From the NCBI RefSeq assembly GCF_023016525.1, contig NZ_JALKCG010000001.1:930001-994000 (forward strand): a DNA stretch of 64,000 bases, written 5' to 3'. The notes under the pieces are model-generated. The model saw only the letters and a list, made by a program, of their open reading frames with translations, did no database searches and was not told the DNA's origin. A program made the translations under genes and the position numbers. Positions 36,887 to 45,366 of the stretch are shown in pieces (the first letter of the stretch is position 1; each line of letters opens with the position of its first letter). Source of the stretch: Ancylobacter koreensis (GTDB taxonomy: Bacteria > Pseudomonadota > Alphaproteobacteria > Rhizobiales > Xanthobacteraceae).

Positions 36887-37708
36887 ATGGCGGCGGTTGT
36901 CCGGCGCCATAATTGGGACCCACTTTCCCGGCCCGCTCGCTCCATGTTGTTCCGAGCTTTCCAGCCCTCGCGACGCCAGACCCAGGCCGAAGCCGAGCCG
37001 GGGCATTTCGTGCTGCGCATCGCCGGCGCCGAGGTGTCGGTGCAACTGCGCCGCAACGCCCGCGCCCGGCGCTATACGTTGCGGGTGCGCGCGCCGACCC
37101 GCGACGTCGTTCTCACCATTCCCGCCCGCGGCACGCTGCGCGAGGCCTATGACTTCGCCCAACGCCATGCCGGCTGGGTGGAGACCCGGCTCGCCCGCCT
37201 GCCCGAGATCGTCGCCTTCGCGCCCGGCGCGCTGATCCCGCTGCGCGGCGCGCCGCACCGCGTGGTCCACCGCCCCGGCGCGCGCGGCACGGTGTGGACC
37301 GGGACCGAGGAGGGGGAAGCGGCGCTCTATGTCGCCGGCGAGGCGGCGCATGTGGGGCGGCGGCTCGGCGACTATCTGCGCCGCGAGGCGCGCCGCGATC
37401 TCGTCGAGGCGGCGCAGCGCCATGCCGGCGCGCTCGGCGTCTCCATCGCCCGCGTCACCCTGCGCGACACGGCGAGCCGCTGGGGCTCCTGCTCGTCGGG
37501 CGGGGCGCTGTCCTTCTCCTGGCGTCTGATCCTCGCCCCGCCTTCGGTGCTCGACTATCTCGCCGCCCATGAGGTGGCGCACCGGCGCGAGATGAACCAC
37601 GGCCCGCGCTTCTGGGCGACGGTGGACGGGCTTTTCCCCGAACGCGCGGCGGCCGAGCTGTGGCTGAAGAAGCACGGCGCCAGCCTGCACCGCTACGGCG
37701 CGGAATAG
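36887..37708 (+). CDS. YgjP-type (DUF45) zinc metallopeptidase
   Basis: A 273-residue protein. The C-terminal half has the zinc motif HEVAHRREMNHGPRFW (HExxH) preceded by RDTASRWGSCSSGGALSFSWRLILAPP, the diagnostic sequence of the YgjP/DUF45 family within the M48-like group. The substrate is unknown. The start at 36887 has a GGGGCGGGG ribosome site; an ATG at 36944 without a clear site is the alternative and would give 254 residues. It follows gcrA by 37 bp and could be co-transcribed. Confidence 0.85.
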   Translation: MAAVVRRHNWDPLSRPARSMLFRAFQPSRRQTQAEAEPGHFVLRIAGAEVSVQLRRNARARRYTLRVRAPTRDVVLTIPARGTLREAYDFAQRHAGWVETRLARLPEIVAFAPGALIPLRGAPHRVVHRPGARGTVWTGTEEGEAALYVAGEAAHVGRRLGDYLRREARRDLVEAAQRHAGALGVSIARVTLRDTASRWGSCSSGGALSFSWRLILAPPSVLDYLAAHEVAHRREMNHGPRFWATVDGLFPERAAAELWLKKHGASLHRYGAE

Positions 37709-37732
37709 GGCGGGCGGGAAGACCCGGTACAC

Positions 37733-37819
37733 CGTCATGGCCGGGCTTGGCCCGGCCTCCACGTCTTCAATTGGTTGCTCGGCAATTCGTGGATCCCCGG
37801 GTCAAGCCCGGGGATGACG
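37733..37819 (+). repeat. Palindromic intergenic repeat, family B
   Basis: From CGTCATGGCCGGGCTTGGCC to CAAGCCCGGGGATGACG, with the inner pair CTCCACG/CGTGGATCCCCGGGTC. It lies at the convergent ends of the YgjP-type gene and the penicillin-binding protein, and a family A copy follows. Confidence 0.8.
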
Positions 37820-37836
37820 GGGTTCTTTCAGTTTAC

Positions 37837-37875
37837 CGTCATCCCGGATCGACCTGCGGCCGATCCGGGATGACG
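37837..37875 (+). repeat. Palindromic intergenic repeat, family A
   Basis: CGTCATCCCGGATCGACCTG followed by CGGCCGATCCGGGATGACG, a nearly perfect palindrome 18 bp after a family B copy and 15 bp before the 3' end of the penicillin-binding protein gene. Confidence 0.8.
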
Positions 37876-37890
37876 ATGAAGGCCGAGCAC

Positions 37891-40131
37891 TCACCCCCGA
37901 CCGAACAGCTTGTCGAGCAGCCAGTTGTCGAGACCGGGGCGCGGGGCGGGGGCGCGCTGCGGGCCGCCGGTGACCACCGGGTCCTCCGGTACGTCGGCGG
38001 GCGGAAGCTGGCCGGGCGGGGCCGCGTCGAAGCCGGCGCCGGGCAGCGCGATGACCGGCTGGTCCTTGTGCGCCGCCTTCATCAACTGGCTCCAGATCTC
38101 GACCGGCAGGCCGGAGCCACCGGCCTTCTTGGTGGGCGATGAATCGTCATTACCCAGCCACACGCCGGCGACGTAGCGGCCGGTATAGCCGATGAACCAG
38201 GCGTCGCGGTAATCCTGGCTGGTGCCCGTCTTGCCCGCCGCGGGCCAGCCCGGCAGGTCGGCGCGGCGCGCCGTGCCGGTGAGCAGCGTCTCGCGCAGCA
38301 TGCGGTTGATCATGGCGACGTGCGGCGGCGCCATCACCATGCCGCGGCCGGGCTCGGCATAGGCGTAGAGCACCTTGCCGTCCTTGTCGCGCACCCGCTC
38401 GATGACGTGGGGGGTGACGCCGACGCCGCCATTGGCGAAGGGCGCATAGGCGTCCGCCATTTCCAGCACCGAGACCTCGGAGGTGCCGAGCGCGATGGAG
38501 GCGTTGGGCTCCAGCTTGGAGGTGATGCCGAGCCGGTGCGCCGTCTTCACCACCTCGTCCGGGCCGACCTCCAGCGCGAGGCGCACCGCCACCGTGTTGA
38601 GCGAGAGGGCGAGCGCGGTCTTCAGGTCCACCGCGCCGCGATATTCCCGCGAGAAGTTCTCCGGCTTCCAGCCCTTGATCTGGATCGGCGCGTCGTCGCG
38701 AATGGTCTCCGGGGTGAGGCCGCGCTCCATGGCGGTGAGGTAGACGAAGGGCTTGAAGGAGGAGCCGGGCTGGCGCCGCGCGGTGACGGCGCGGTTGTAC
38801 TGGCTCTCCTCATAGGAGCGCCCGCCGACCAGTGCGTGGACGCCGCCCATCGGGTCCATCAGCACGACGGCGCCCTGCTCGACGCCGAGCTTCTTGCCCG
38901 ACTTCGCCAGCGCGTCCTTCAGCGCCTTGTCGGCGGCGGCCTGCAGGGCAGGGTCGACGGTGGTCTGGACGACCAGATCCTGCGTGACCGGGCCGACGAG
39001 GGTCTTGAGCTGTTCCATCACCCAGTCGGCGACATAGCCGTAGGAATCCGCGCCCTGCGCCTTCGCCACCGTCGCCGGGCGGGCCAGCGCGGTCTGGCGC
39101 ATCTCCGGCGTGATGAAGCCGGCATCCAGCATCGCCGCCAGCACCACCTCGGCGCGGGCCTGCGCGCCCTCCAGATTGCGGGTCGGCGCGAGCGCGGAGG
39201 GCGATTTGACGAGGCCGGCCAGCATGGCGGCTTCCGACAGCGTGACCTGCCGGGCCGACTTGCCGAAATAACGCTGCGCCGCCGCCTCGACGCCATAGGC
39301 GCCGGCGCCGAAATAGACGCGGTTCATGTAGAGTTCGAGGATCTCGTTCTTGCTGTACTTGGCTTCCAGCCAGAGCGAGAGGATGAGCTCCTGCACCTTG
39401 CGCGAGAGCGTACGTTCCTGCGTGAGGAACAAGTTCTTGGCGAGCTGCTGGGTGAGCGTCGAGCCGCCCTCGCGCAGCCGGCCGCGCGTCAGGTTGACGA
39501 AGACCGCGCGGGCGAGGCCGAGCGGGTCGAGGCCGAAATGCGAGTAGAAGCGCCGGTCCTCGATGGCCACAAAAGCCTGCGGCAGATAGGGCGGCAGCGC
39601 GCGCAGCGGCACGTTGGTGCCGCCCATCTCGCCGCGCGTAGCGATCGCCTTGCCGTCCGCGCCCTGGATGACGACGGTGGGCGGGCGCTCGGGAATGGCG
39701 AGGTTCTGGATCGGGGGAAGCTGGCTCGCCTCATAGAAGATCAGCCCGGCAAGGCCGATGACGCCCCACAGGCCGAGCACGAAGGCCCAGTAGACCAGCC
39801 GGCCGAAGCCGCCGCGCCGGGCCATTCCACGCCGGCGGCCGTTGCGGCCGTTGCGGTCCTCGTCGGACCGGCGACCCTTAGGGCGCGCGCGTTCGCGCCG
39901 GCTCTGGCGCGGCTCGTCCTCATAATCGGCATCCTCGGCCTCATCCCATGCGTCGTTGCGGCGACGGCGGGGCGGGGCGTTGGCGGCGCTGCGGGTGGCG
40001 GCGCGCTCGCGCGCCAGCGGGGCGGGCGCATAGGCGGGGCGGTCGTCGGGGCCGAGGCGCAGGTCGACGAAGCTGCCGGGTGCCTCAAGCACCGGCTCGC
40101 GCCGCTCCCCCCTGCCTCGCCGTCCGAACAT
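37891..40131 (-). CDS. Class A penicillin-binding protein 1A (glycosyltransferase/transpeptidase)
   Basis: A 746-residue bifunctional peptidoglycan synthase. A long basic/acidic cytoplasmic tail (1-105) precedes one membrane helix at about 112-133. The glycosyltransferase domain has E191 in EDRRFYSHFG, then GGSTLTQQLAKNLFLTQERT and YFGAGAYGVEAAA. The transpeptidase domain has S457-SFK460, SLN and AAGKTGTSQDYRDAWFIGYT. The C-terminus is proline-rich. Alphaproteobacterial PBP1A proteins share this layout. A perfect TTAA-N7-TTAA box lies about 70 bp upstream, which suggests CtrA control. Confidence 0.95.
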   Translation of the reverse strand: MFGRRGRGERREPVLEAPGSFVDLRLGPDDRPAYAPAPLARERAATRSAANAPPRRRRNDAWDEAEDADYEDEPRQSRRERARPKGRRSDEDRNGRNGRRRGMARRGGFGRLVYWAFVLGLWGVIGLAGLIFYEASQLPPIQNLAIPERPPTVVIQGADGKAIATRGEMGGTNVPLRALPPYLPQAFVAIEDRRFYSHFGLDPLGLARAVFVNLTRGRLREGGSTLTQQLAKNLFLTQERTLSRKVQELILSLWLEAKYSKNEILELYMNRVYFGAGAYGVEAAAQRYFGKSARQVTLSEAAMLAGLVKSPSALAPTRNLEGAQARAEVVLAAMLDAGFITPEMRQTALARPATVAKAQGADSYGYVADWVMEQLKTLVGPVTQDLVVQTTVDPALQAAADKALKDALAKSGKKLGVEQGAVVLMDPMGGVHALVGGRSYEESQYNRAVTARRQPGSSFKPFVYLTAMERGLTPETIRDDAPIQIKGWKPENFSREYRGAVDLKTALALSLNTVAVRLALEVGPDEVVKTAHRLGITSKLEPNASIALGTSEVSVLEMADAYAPFANGGVGVTPHVIERVRDKDGKVLYAYAEPGRGMVMAPPHVAMINRMLRETLLTGTARRADLPGWPAAGKTGTSQDYRDAWFIGYTGRYVAGVWLGNDDSSPTKKAGGSGLPVEIWSQLMKAAHKDQPVIALPGAGFDAAPPGQLPPADVPEDPVVTGGPQRAPAPRPGLDNWLLDKLFGRG

Positions 40132-40198
40132 CCCGTCCCCAGACCCGGGCGCGTGCGCACCCTCTAACCGCCGGTAAACGAACCCTAAATCAGGGCTT

Positions 40199-40213
40199 TT
40201 AAGGGGGCGTTAA
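40199..40213. promoter_or_regulatory. CtrA-type binding box upstream of PBP1A gene
   Basis: TTAA-GGGGGCG-TTAA, an exact match to the CtrA consensus TTAA-N7-TTAA, 68-82 bp before the PBP1A start at 40131. It lies in an otherwise GC-rich gap (40132-40313), in a place suited to promoter control. CtrA itself is not in the window. Confidence 0.7.
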
Positions 40214-40313
40214 GGGGAGAGATTGGGGCGGGGGCGCCGTGTTCACCAGCGTGGGCGACAGCCGGCGCGGCCGGGGGCCGGAGGCGCCGCGCGGACGCCC
40301 CCGGCCCCGTCGG

Positions 40314-40739
40314 TCAGCCCTTCATGAGCTGCTCGGCCTCGTCGAGCGCCTTCGAGCAGGCGGCGGCATCGCCGGAGGTGTCGGCGGCCTTGGCCCGGCT
40401 CATGGCGGCGCTGACCTGCATGGCGGACGAGGCGCCACCCTGCGCGGCGGTGGCGCCGCCCGAGGTTTGCGCGCGCACGTCGGCGGGCGAGGTCGCCTTG
40501 TCGCCGACCGTGGCGTTCATGCCGGCGGTGCCGCCGGTGCCGGGCGTCTCGCCGGCCTTCGGCACGCCGGCATCGGGCGCGGTGGTGCGGGCGGCGGTCG
40601 AATTGGTCGGGCCAGAACCGGCATCGCTGGTGGAGAGGGTTTTCTCCAGCGTGGCGATGCGGTCCGTGCAGGGGCCGGCGAAGGCGCTGGCGCTGACGAG
40701 CGACAGCGCGGCACCGAGGATGAGGGCACTTTTCTTCAT
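40314..40739 (-). CDS. Small exported protein of unknown function
   Basis: A 141-residue protein with a clean Sec signal peptide MKKSALILGAALSLVSASAFA, cleaved before GPCTDRI. The mature part has two cysteines, an N-terminal helix (DRIATLEKTL), a long Gly/Thr/Ala-rich low-complexity middle, and a helical tail AAACSKALDEAEQLMKG. I recognise no domain with a known role. AGGAGGAAA is the ribosome site. An EcfG-type promoter (spacer 17) lies 37-62 bp upstream, so it may be a general-stress envelope protein. Confidence 0.75.
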   Translation of the reverse strand: MKKSALILGAALSLVSASAFAGPCTDRIATLEKTLSTSDAGSGPTNSTAARTTAPDAGVPKAGETPGTGGTAGMNATVGDKATSPADVRAQTSGGATAAQGGASSAMQVSAAMSRAKAADTSGDAAACSKALDEAEQLMKG

Positions 40740-40775
40740 GACATTTCCTCCTGGCCGATGGGTCGGCTCAGGGAG

Positions 40776-40801
40776 AACGGCCCGAACGCGCGCTGCGTTC
40801 C
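40776..40801 (-). promoter_or_regulatory. EcfG-type promoter upstream of the exported protein at 40314
   Basis: On the reverse strand GGAAC (-35, 40797-40801), 17 bases, CGTT (-10, 40776-40779). The consensus in alphaproteobacteria is GGAAC-N16/17-CGTT. The predicted transcript start would be about 30 bases before the ATG. Confidence 0.68.
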
Positions 40802-40833
40802 CTTACGGTAAGTGGCGGCAGGCGCGGTTGCGT

Positions 40834-43626
40834 CTACGCCGCGTTGGCCTCGTCGTCGGCGTCGAGTACCTGCAGCAGCGCCCGGCGGATGGCGGAATGG
40901 CGCGCGGCGCCCATGATCTTCGCGCCCATCAGGTCGGTGACGTAGAACACGTCCACCGCCCGCTCGCCGAAGGTCGCGATATGCGCGGAGGCGATGTTGA
41001 GGTTGAGCCGCGAGAGGGTCTGGGTGAGCCCGTAGAGCAGGCCCGGCCGGTCAAGGCCGGAGACCTCCACCACGGTGTGGCGGTTGGACCACGAATTGTT
41101 GAGCGTGACCTCGGGCTCCACCGTGAAGGCGCGCGGGCGCTTGGGGATCTTCTTCGCCACCACCTCGGGCAGCCGGATTTCGCCCGACAGCGACTTCTGG
41201 ATCGCGCCCGCGATGCGCTCGGCCCGGCGCATCTCGTCCTCGTCCTGCTCGAAGGCGCGGGTGAGCGAGATGGTGTCGAGCGCGCGCCCGTCCGTCGTGG
41301 TGCTGATCTGCGCGTCGACGATGTGCGCCCCCGCGCTGGCGCAGGCGCCCGCGATCACCGCCAGCAGCTTTGGGTGATCGGGTGCGAAGACGGTGAGCTC
41401 GGTGATGCCGCGCTTCGGGTCGGTGCGCGAGGTGGTCGCCAGCGCCCGGCCTTCCGCCTCGGCGGCGAGGATGAAGCGGGCATGGGCGAGCTGGTGGGCG
41501 AGGTCCGTCTGCAGCCAGTAGGTGGGGTAGTGGCGGGCGAGATAGGCGTCGAGCGCCGCGCCGTCCCATTCCTTCAGCTCGGCACGGAAGGCGGCCTGCG
41601 CGCGGCCGACGCGCAGGTTGCGGTTGCTCTCGGAGAAGCCGCCGGTGATGACCGGCTCGGTCTCGTAATAGAGCGTGCGCAGGAGCTGGCTCTTCCAGTT
41701 GTTCCACACGCCCGGCCCGACCGCGCGGATGTCAGCGGTGGTGAGGATGAGCAGCAGCTTCATCCGCTCCAGGTTCTGCACGACGGCGGCGAAGTTCTCG
41801 ATCGTCTTACGGTCGGAGAGGTCGCGCGACTGGGCGATGGTGGACATGGTGAGGTGCTGCTCGATCAGCCACGCCACGGTGTCGGTGTCGACTGCCGAGA
41901 GGCCGAAGCGCGGGCACAGCTTGCGGGCGACGCGCGCGCCGGCAATCGAGTGATCTTCCGGCCGGCCCTTGGCGATGTCGTGGAGGAACACCGCGACATA
42001 GAGGAGCTGCCGGTTCTTGATCTGCTGCATCACCTCGTTGGCGATGCCGTATTCCGGCCGGTCGCCGCGCTCGATCTGCGAGAGCACGCCGATGGAGCGG
42101 ATGAGGTGCTCGTCCACCGTGTAGGAATGGTACATGTTGAACTGCATCATCGCGACGATGCGGCCGAATTCCGGGATGAAGCGACCGAGCACGCCGGTCT
42201 CGTTCATTCGCCGCAGCACGATCTCCGGGCTTTCCTTCGAGCACAGCAGTTCCAGGAACAGCCGGTTCGCCTCCGGATTGTCGCGCACCTTGGCGTCGAT
42301 CAGCTTGAGCGAGCGGGTCGCGAGGCGCATCGCGTCCGGGTGGAAGGCGAGGCCGTGCTTGCCGGCGAGCTGGAAGATGCGGATCAGGTTGACCGGATCG
42401 CGCTGGAAGGCTTCCGGATCGGCGACGTTGATCCGGTCATTGTCGAGGATGAAGTCGGCGCTTTCCTTCAGCGTGCGCCGGCCCGAGCGGCGCAGCCGGG
42501 CGATCATGCGGTCGAGCCGGGGCACCGGCTTGTCGTGGCGCTCCTCCAGCGCGGCCGAGACGATGGCGGTGAGGTCGCCGACATCCTTCGCCACGAGGAA
42601 ATAGTGCTTCATGAAGCGCTCGACATCCTTCAAGCCGGGATGGGCCATGTAGCCCAGCCGCTCGGCCATCTCGCGCTGGAGATCGAAGGACAGGCGCTCC
42701 TCGGCCTTGCCGGTGAGGAAGTGCAGGTGGCAGCGCACCGACCAGAGGAAATCCTCGCAGCGGCGGAAGATCTTGGCTTCCTCCGGCGTGAACACACCCT
42801 TGGCGACGAGATCGCGCGTCTCGTGCACGCGGTAGACATATTTGGCGATCCAGAACAGCGTGTGCAGGTCGCGCAACCCGCCCTTGCCGTCCTTCACATT
42901 GGGCTCGACGACGTAGCGCGACTGGCCGGCGCGCTTGAGCCGGTCCTCGCGCTCGGCGAGCTTGGCGGCGACGAACTCGACCGCCGTGCCCTGCACCACC
43001 TCGGCGTCGAAGCGCCGGGTCAGTTCGTCGAACAGCGACTTCTCGCCAAGCAGCAGCCGCGCCTCCAGCAGCGCGGTGCGGATCGTCATGTCGCCGCGCG
43101 CCTGACGGATGCACTCGTCGACCGAGCGGGTGGCGTGGCCGACCTTCAGCCCCATGTCCCACAGCACATAAAGGATCGCCTCGGCGACGCTCTCGCCCCA
43201 GGCGGTCTGCTTGTAGGGCAGCAGGAACAGAATGTCGGTGTCCGAGCCCGGCGCCATCAGCCCGCGCCCGTAGCCGCCCACCGCGACGATGGCCATGCGC
43301 TCGGAGGTGGAAGGGTTGTCGGAGCGGTAGAGGAACTTCACCGCCAGCTCGTGGACGAGCGCGATGATCTCGTCCTGCAGCCGCGAGAGACGCTCGGCGC
43401 AGCGCCGGCCGGAGCCTTCCTCCATGAGCCAGCGCTCGGCGGTCTTGTGGCCGTGCTGGTAGGCGGCCTTCAGCCTTTTGGCGAGTTGGCTGCGCAGCTC
43501 GATCTCGCGCCCGGCCTTGCCGTCGTCGAGCACCTGCCGGGCGAGGGCTTCGAGCTCCTCGCGCTGGGCGTCGATGTCGAACAGTTCCTTGAAGGGATGG
43601 TCGGTGCGGCGGCGGGGTTCGGTCAT
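40834..43626 (-). CDS. glnD: Bifunctional uridylyltransferase/uridylyl-removing enzyme GlnD
   Basis: A 930-residue nitrogen sensor that adds UMP to PII proteins, and removes it, in response to glutamine. The nucleotidyltransferase site is GGYGRGLMAPGSDTDILFL near residue 116. The HD hydrolase region has MYHSYTVDEHLIR and FLHDIAKGRPEDHS. Two C-terminal ACT domains start at ITELTVFAPDHPKLLAVIAGA and TVVEVSGLDRPGLLYGLTQTLS. The order and length (about 930) are those of rhizobial GlnD. No adjacent PII gene is present. Confidence 0.97.
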   Translation of the reverse strand: MTEPRRRTDHPFKELFDIDAQREELEALARQVLDDGKAGREIELRSQLAKRLKAAYQHGHKTAERWLMEEGSGRRCAERLSRLQDEIIALVHELAVKFLYRSDNPSTSERMAIVAVGGYGRGLMAPGSDTDILFLLPYKQTAWGESVAEAILYVLWDMGLKVGHATRSVDECIRQARGDMTIRTALLEARLLLGEKSLFDELTRRFDAEVVQGTAVEFVAAKLAEREDRLKRAGQSRYVVEPNVKDGKGGLRDLHTLFWIAKYVYRVHETRDLVAKGVFTPEEAKIFRRCEDFLWSVRCHLHFLTGKAEERLSFDLQREMAERLGYMAHPGLKDVERFMKHYFLVAKDVGDLTAIVSAALEERHDKPVPRLDRMIARLRRSGRRTLKESADFILDNDRINVADPEAFQRDPVNLIRIFQLAGKHGLAFHPDAMRLATRSLKLIDAKVRDNPEANRLFLELLCSKESPEIVLRRMNETGVLGRFIPEFGRIVAMMQFNMYHSYTVDEHLIRSIGVLSQIERGDRPEYGIANEVMQQIKNRQLLYVAVFLHDIAKGRPEDHSIAGARVARKLCPRFGLSAVDTDTVAWLIEQHLTMSTIAQSRDLSDRKTIENFAAVVQNLERMKLLLILTTADIRAVGPGVWNNWKSQLLRTLYYETEPVITGGFSESNRNLRVGRAQAAFRAELKEWDGAALDAYLARHYPTYWLQTDLAHQLAHARFILAAEAEGRALATTSRTDPKRGITELTVFAPDHPKLLAVIAGACASAGAHIVDAQISTTTDGRALDTISLTRAFEQDEDEMRRAERIAGAIQKSLSGEIRLPEVVAKKIPKRPRAFTVEPEVTLNNSWSNRHTVVEVSGLDRPGLLYGLTQTLSRLNLNIASAHIATFGERAVDVFYVTDLMGAKIMGAARHSAIRRALLQVLDADDEANAA

Positions 43627-43784
43627 GTCACGGTCCGGCTGGTCGGATATCCGATGTAGCCGATCCCGTCCGCCCCGTCATCGTGCGGCGCGGCGCAATC
43701 GCCGCAAAACGCGACATGCCGAATATGGCGCCAGTTCACGCTGCCGAAAGAGAGCGACGGCGCGAAACCGAACCCCATAACGTG

Positions 43785-43812
43785 ACATGCCCGGCGCGAG
43801 GGCCGGGCATGT
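43785..43812. repeat. Short palindrome related to family B
   Basis: ACATGCCCGGC-GCGAG-GGCCGGGCATGT, a hairpin resembling the first arm pair of the family B copy at 17367. It lies in the 291-bp gap between glnD and the PRC-barrel gene, where I see nothing else except the upstream region of glnD. Confidence 0.6.
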
Positions 43813-43917
43813 CCATCCTGACGGCGGGCAAGGCCCAGCCCGTCGCTACGCGTGCCGGCAATGCCGGAGCGACGGGCGGCGAACCGCCCGCGCATCAGGT
43901 GCCGGAAATCAGAGGCG

Positions 43918-44490
43918 TCAGTTGGTCTTCGCCTCGGAGGTCTCGGTGCGGAGCTGCTCCAGCGTCTTGAACTCCGGCGCGTTGTTCAGCTCTTCCTTCG
44001 AAAGGGCGACCACGATCTTCTGACCGTTGTCGGTCGGGGTCGGGGTCAGCGAATCGAAGGACACCGCGACCGGCTTGGCGCCGATGCCGAGGAAGCCGCC
44101 GACATCGATCACCGCAGCGATGATGCTGCCGTCACGCTCGACCACCACGTCGCTGATCGAGCCGAGCTTCTCGTCGGTCGAGGTCACGACATCGGTGCCG
44201 ACGAGGTCGGAGCCGAGCCACTGACCGGTGGTCTGGGCGTTCACGAACTTGGGCGTCGAGGGCACCGGGGTGGCCGCCGCGCTGTCCGCCGGGGCGGGGG
44301 TGGTGCTCGGCGTGGCCGCGGGGGTGTTCGGCATCTCGGAGGCCGGGGCCTGCGGCGCGCCGGCGTCCGGCTGGGCCGGGCTGGCGGCGGGCGGGGTGGT
44401 GGTTTCCGGAGCGGGGCTCTGGCCGAAGGCGACGGCCGGCGCGATCGCCAGGGCGGCGGCGGCGGTCAGGGTCGCAAGCTTGCTGGTCAT
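43918..44490 (-). CDS. Exported PRC-barrel domain protein
   Basis: A 190-residue protein. A Sec signal (MTSKLATLTAAAALAIAPAVAFGQ) is followed by a Pro/Ala/Thr-rich spacer to residue 85. A PRC-barrel domain follows: WLGSDLVGTDVVTSTDEKLGSISDVVVERDGSIIAAVIDVGGFLGIGAKPVAVSFDSL. Such exported PRC-barrel proteins are common in Rhizobiales and often stress-induced. I use the ATG at 44490 because GGGAG lies six bases upstream; the ATG at 44496 touches that site. A perfect EcfG promoter is 72-96 bp upstream. Confidence 0.88.
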   Translation of the reverse strand: MTSKLATLTAAAALAIAPAVAFGQSPAPETTTPPAASPAQPDAGAPQAPASEMPNTPAATPSTTPAPADSAAATPVPSTPKFVNAQTTGQWLGSDLVGTDVVTSTDEKLGSISDVVVERDGSIIAAVIDVGGFLGIGAKPVAVSFDSLTPTPTDNGQKIVVALSKEELNNAPEFKTLEQLRTETSEAKTN

Positions 44491-44561
44491 CGTCATCTCC
44501 CGTAACGTGTTTCGTTCATGTGAAGTGATGAAGAACCGATCAGGCGATCGTCTGTACAAGT

Positions 44562-44586
44562 AACGCGCCTGTATTGTCCTGGTTCC
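44562..44586 (-). promoter_or_regulatory. EcfG-type promoter upstream of the PRC-barrel gene
   Basis: On the reverse strand GGAAC (44582-44586), 16 bases, CGTT (44562-44565), an exact match to the general-stress sigma factor consensus. The leader would be about 65 bases long. Confidence 0.85.
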
Positions 44587-44632
44587 CGCCTCTGAACGAA
44601 TTCTTCAATTCTGGTAATGAGATAGTGCGATC

Positions 44633-45139
44633 TCAGTAGATGCGGGCGATGGTCGAGGCGTCCGTCACGCACACCGTCAGTTCTTCGGTGGCGAGATTGG
44701 CCCGCGTCACGCCGATGGAGGACAGGCAGCCCTTTGGGGTGCGCATGACCCGCGGCGGCGTGGTGGAAGCGGGGATGGAAGGCGTCGCGTTCTCGACCAC
44801 CGGATTGACGCCCGGCGCCGCCGGGGCTGCCGGGATTTGGGTGGCCGTGGCGGGAGCGATGTCGAGGCGCGGACCCTTGGCGGCGCGGTTGACCACCGGC
44901 GCGGGAACCAAGCTGGCCGGGCCGATCACATCGATGGCCAGCGGCTGGGGGGCGAGGCGGACGAAGCTGCCGCTGCTCACTGCGGCGGCGGTGATCGGCA
45001 CCATGAGGATCGCGCCGGTGGCGGCACCGAGCAGATAGGCGACGCCGCGCGAGGGCGCGGTCGGGGCCGTGTGCACGACCGGCGCCGCCTTGCGGCGGAG
45101 GGTGATTCTGGCGGCAAACCTGCGCGCGGTCCTTTCCAT
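44633..45139 (-). CDS. Membrane-anchored protein of unknown function
   Basis: A 168-residue protein. The basic N-terminus MERTARRFAARITLRRKAA is followed by one hydrophobic segment GVAYLLGAATGAILMVPITAAAV near residues 32-54. An Ala/Pro-rich spacer leads to a small terminal domain with two cysteines (MRTPKGCLSSIGVTRANLATEELTVCVTDASTIARIY). Orientation suggests a periplasmic C-terminal domain, possibly closed by a disulfide. No known domain is recognised. AGGGGA is the ribosome site. An exact EcfG promoter lies upstream, placing it in the stress regulon. Confidence 0.78.
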   Translation of the reverse strand: MERTARRFAARITLRRKAAPVVHTAPTAPSRGVAYLLGAATGAILMVPITAAAVSSGSFVRLAPQPLAIDVIGPASLVPAPVVNRAAKGPRLDIAPATATQIPAAPAAPGVNPVVENATPSIPASTTPPRVMRTPKGCLSSIGVTRANLATEELTVCVTDASTIARIY

Positions 45140-45292
45140 GGCCTGTCCCCTTCGTCTGTCCTTCGCGAGCGTCGCGGGCCGATGGGCACAGGAGCGCCCA
45201 TGCGGCAGGGATGAACGTCCCCGCCGCGAAAATCTTCCGCGCGCGCATGCTGATGAGAGTGAACGTGGCGGCATTGCCGCCGTCCTATGCTT

Positions 45293-45317
45293 AACGCACG
45301 GAAAGGAATCTGGTTCC
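45293..45317 (-). promoter_or_regulatory. EcfG-type promoter upstream of the gene at 44633
   Basis: On the reverse strand GGAAC (45313-45317), 16 bases, CGTT (45293-45296). The transcript would have a leader of about 145 bases before the ATG at 45139; I see no gene in that leader. Confidence 0.82.
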
Positions 45318-45366
45318 CGGCCGCTCTGCGGCCGGTGTCGCGCGCGCTGCCGGGCCTTCGGCGCGG

